A stretch of 61,370 bases of DNA from JACDAN01 sp035265935 (GTDB lineage Bacteria > Actinomycetota > Thermoleophilia > Gaiellales > Gaiellaceae): contig DATFOC010000043.1 of NCBI GenBank assembly GCA_035265935.1, forward strand, positions 1 to 61,370, written 5' to 3'. The notes beneath the pieces were generated by a model. The model searched no databases, was not told the DNA's origin, and saw nothing but the letters and a program-made list of their open reading frames with translations. Numbering within the stretch: the stretch's first letter is position 1; each line of letters begins with the position of its first letter. Of the stretch, positions 61,108 to 61,370 are shown piece after piece. Made by a program: the position numbers and the translations under genes.

Positions 61108-61156
61108 GCCCGGATTTCCACGATTCACCTCGGGCGATCCCGTTCACTCGCGATCG

Positions 61157-61181
61157 TCCGGGTTGCATACGGGTCGCAAGA
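61157..61181. repeat. Right arm-type repeat (candidate recombinase binding site)
   Basis: The 25-base partner of 53352-53376 (22 identical, three transitions), direct orientation, 46 bases inside the right attachment repeat. Confidence 0.65.
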
Positions 61182-61185
61182 GAAA

Positions 61186-61205
61186 GGCGGCCCCATCGGG
61201 CCGCC
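61186..61205. terminator. Perfect 8-bp hairpin after hicB
   Basis: GGCGGCCC, loop CATC, GGGCCGCC, between the arm repeat and the attachment repeat. It could terminate hicAB reading rightward or the tRNA reading leftward. Confidence 0.65.
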
Positions 61206-61227
61206 TCAGAAACTCCCTGCAAATCGG

Positions 61228-61275
61228 CTATGGAGCTAGCCGGACTCGAACCGGCGACCTCCTGGGTGCGATCCA
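61228..61275. repeat. Right attachment repeat within tRNA-Ala
   Basis: Identical to 53192-53239 over 48 bases. It contains the tRNA 3' part, so insertion regenerated an intact gene at this end. TCCCTGCAAATCGG abuts its left edge. Confidence 0.92.
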
Positions 61276-61303
61276 GGCGCTCTCCCAACTGAGCTATAGC
61301 CCC
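61231..61303 (-). tRNA. tRNA-Ala (CGC)
   Basis: A 73-base cloverleaf: acceptor GGGGCTA with TAGCTCC (including the G3:U70 alanine identity pair), D arm GCTC...GAGC, anticodon stem CCTGG/CCAGG with loop ATCGCAC (anticodon CGC, reads GCG), T arm CCGG-TTCGAGT-CCGG type, discriminator A. CCA is not encoded. It is the insertion site of the element and remains structurally complete. Confidence 0.95.
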
Positions 61304-61370
61304 GCGCAGGGTCAGTCTAGCGGCGGCATCTCCGACTTCTCCATCCGGCGGGCAGCCGTTACAGTCGCCG

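Larger units (their letters stand above)
53192..61275. mobile_element. Integrative element inserted in tRNA-Ala(CGC)
   Basis: An 8.1-kb segment bounded by a 48-bp perfect direct repeat that matches the 3' part of the tRNA-Ala gene from the anticodon stem on. The tRNA is intact at the right end and a tyrosine recombinase gene lies beside it. Further support: arm-type repeats just inside both ends, excisionase-like HTH genes, toxin-antitoxin modules, and a visibly lower G+C in 53.8-57.1 kb. No replication, conjugation or phage structural gene is visible, so it is a satellite-like island or the remnant of a larger element. Confidence 0.9.

Noticed and set aside
1..61370. CRISPR arrays, insertion sequences, riboswitches and rRNA genes
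   Set aside because: None seen: no regularly spaced repeats, no transposase gene and no recognisable riboswitch or rRNA segment.

Overview
The window is high-GC DNA (roughly two thirds G+C by eye) with tightly overlapping genes, many GTG/TTG starts and promoters placed to give leaderless messages. Together with the protein families present (form I CO dehydrogenase, DUF5995, GAF and class III cyclases, FIST proteins) this suggests an actinobacterium, possibly of the class Thermoleophilia. That placement is inference; there is no rRNA or marker gene to confirm it.

Region 1 (1-11.1 kb) is catabolic. A branched-chain amino acid ABC ATPase (livF) and a class V aminotransferase lie on the plus strand. 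Facing them is a minus-strand operon of seven overlapping genes: a three-subunit molybdenum hydroxylase (FAD, 2Fe-2S and Mo subunits) that is not a CO dehydrogenase by its active-site loop, then CoxG, an aldo/keto reductase, an ornithine-cyclodeaminase-like enzyme and a threonine-dehydratase-like enzyme. Kynureninase is transcribed divergently.

Region 2 (11.1-23.7 kb) is a form I aerobic CO dehydrogenase locus: coxM-coxS-coxL-coxD-coxE, with the diagnostic AYRCSFR loop in CoxL. It carries unusual additions. Five small single-pass membrane proteins precede coxM. A 59-residue Cys/His peptide and a free-standing mini-CoxL domain follow coxE. A YceI-superoxide dismutase fusion, a second CoxG, a zinc-ribbon protein and two XdhC/CoxI-type maturation proteins (one fused to a YHS metal-binding domain) flank it.

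Region 3 (23.7-30.7 kb) is a carbohydrate-uptake operon (binding protein, permease, two-domain ATPase, TIM-barrel isomerase, Gfo/Idh dehydrogenase) facing a ROK repressor, with repeated operator boxes in the shared promoter.

Region 4 (30.7-53.1 kb) is sensing, envelope and metal biology: histidine kinase plus FIST sensor, a decayed two-component pair, two PAP2-type proteins (one in an MFS-PAP2-glycosyltransferase triple fusion beside a lipid kinase), two class III nucleotide cyclases, two cyclic-nucleotide-binding proteins (one a transporter-HEAT-cNMP fusion), a multicopper oxidase with two heavy-metal-binding modules, a flavin monooxygenase and a secreted trypsin-like protease.

Region 5 (53.19-61.28 kb) is an integrated element in tRNA-Ala(CGC), bounded by a 48-bp direct repeat that copies the 3' part of the tRNA. 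It carries an internally shortened tyrosine recombinase, excisionase-like HTH proteins, HicAB, an XRE-nucleotidyltransferase pair, secreted proteins of unknown function, a relic of a toxin-immunity locus and a fragment of a different tRNA (Thr, CGT) that looks like an older attachment site.
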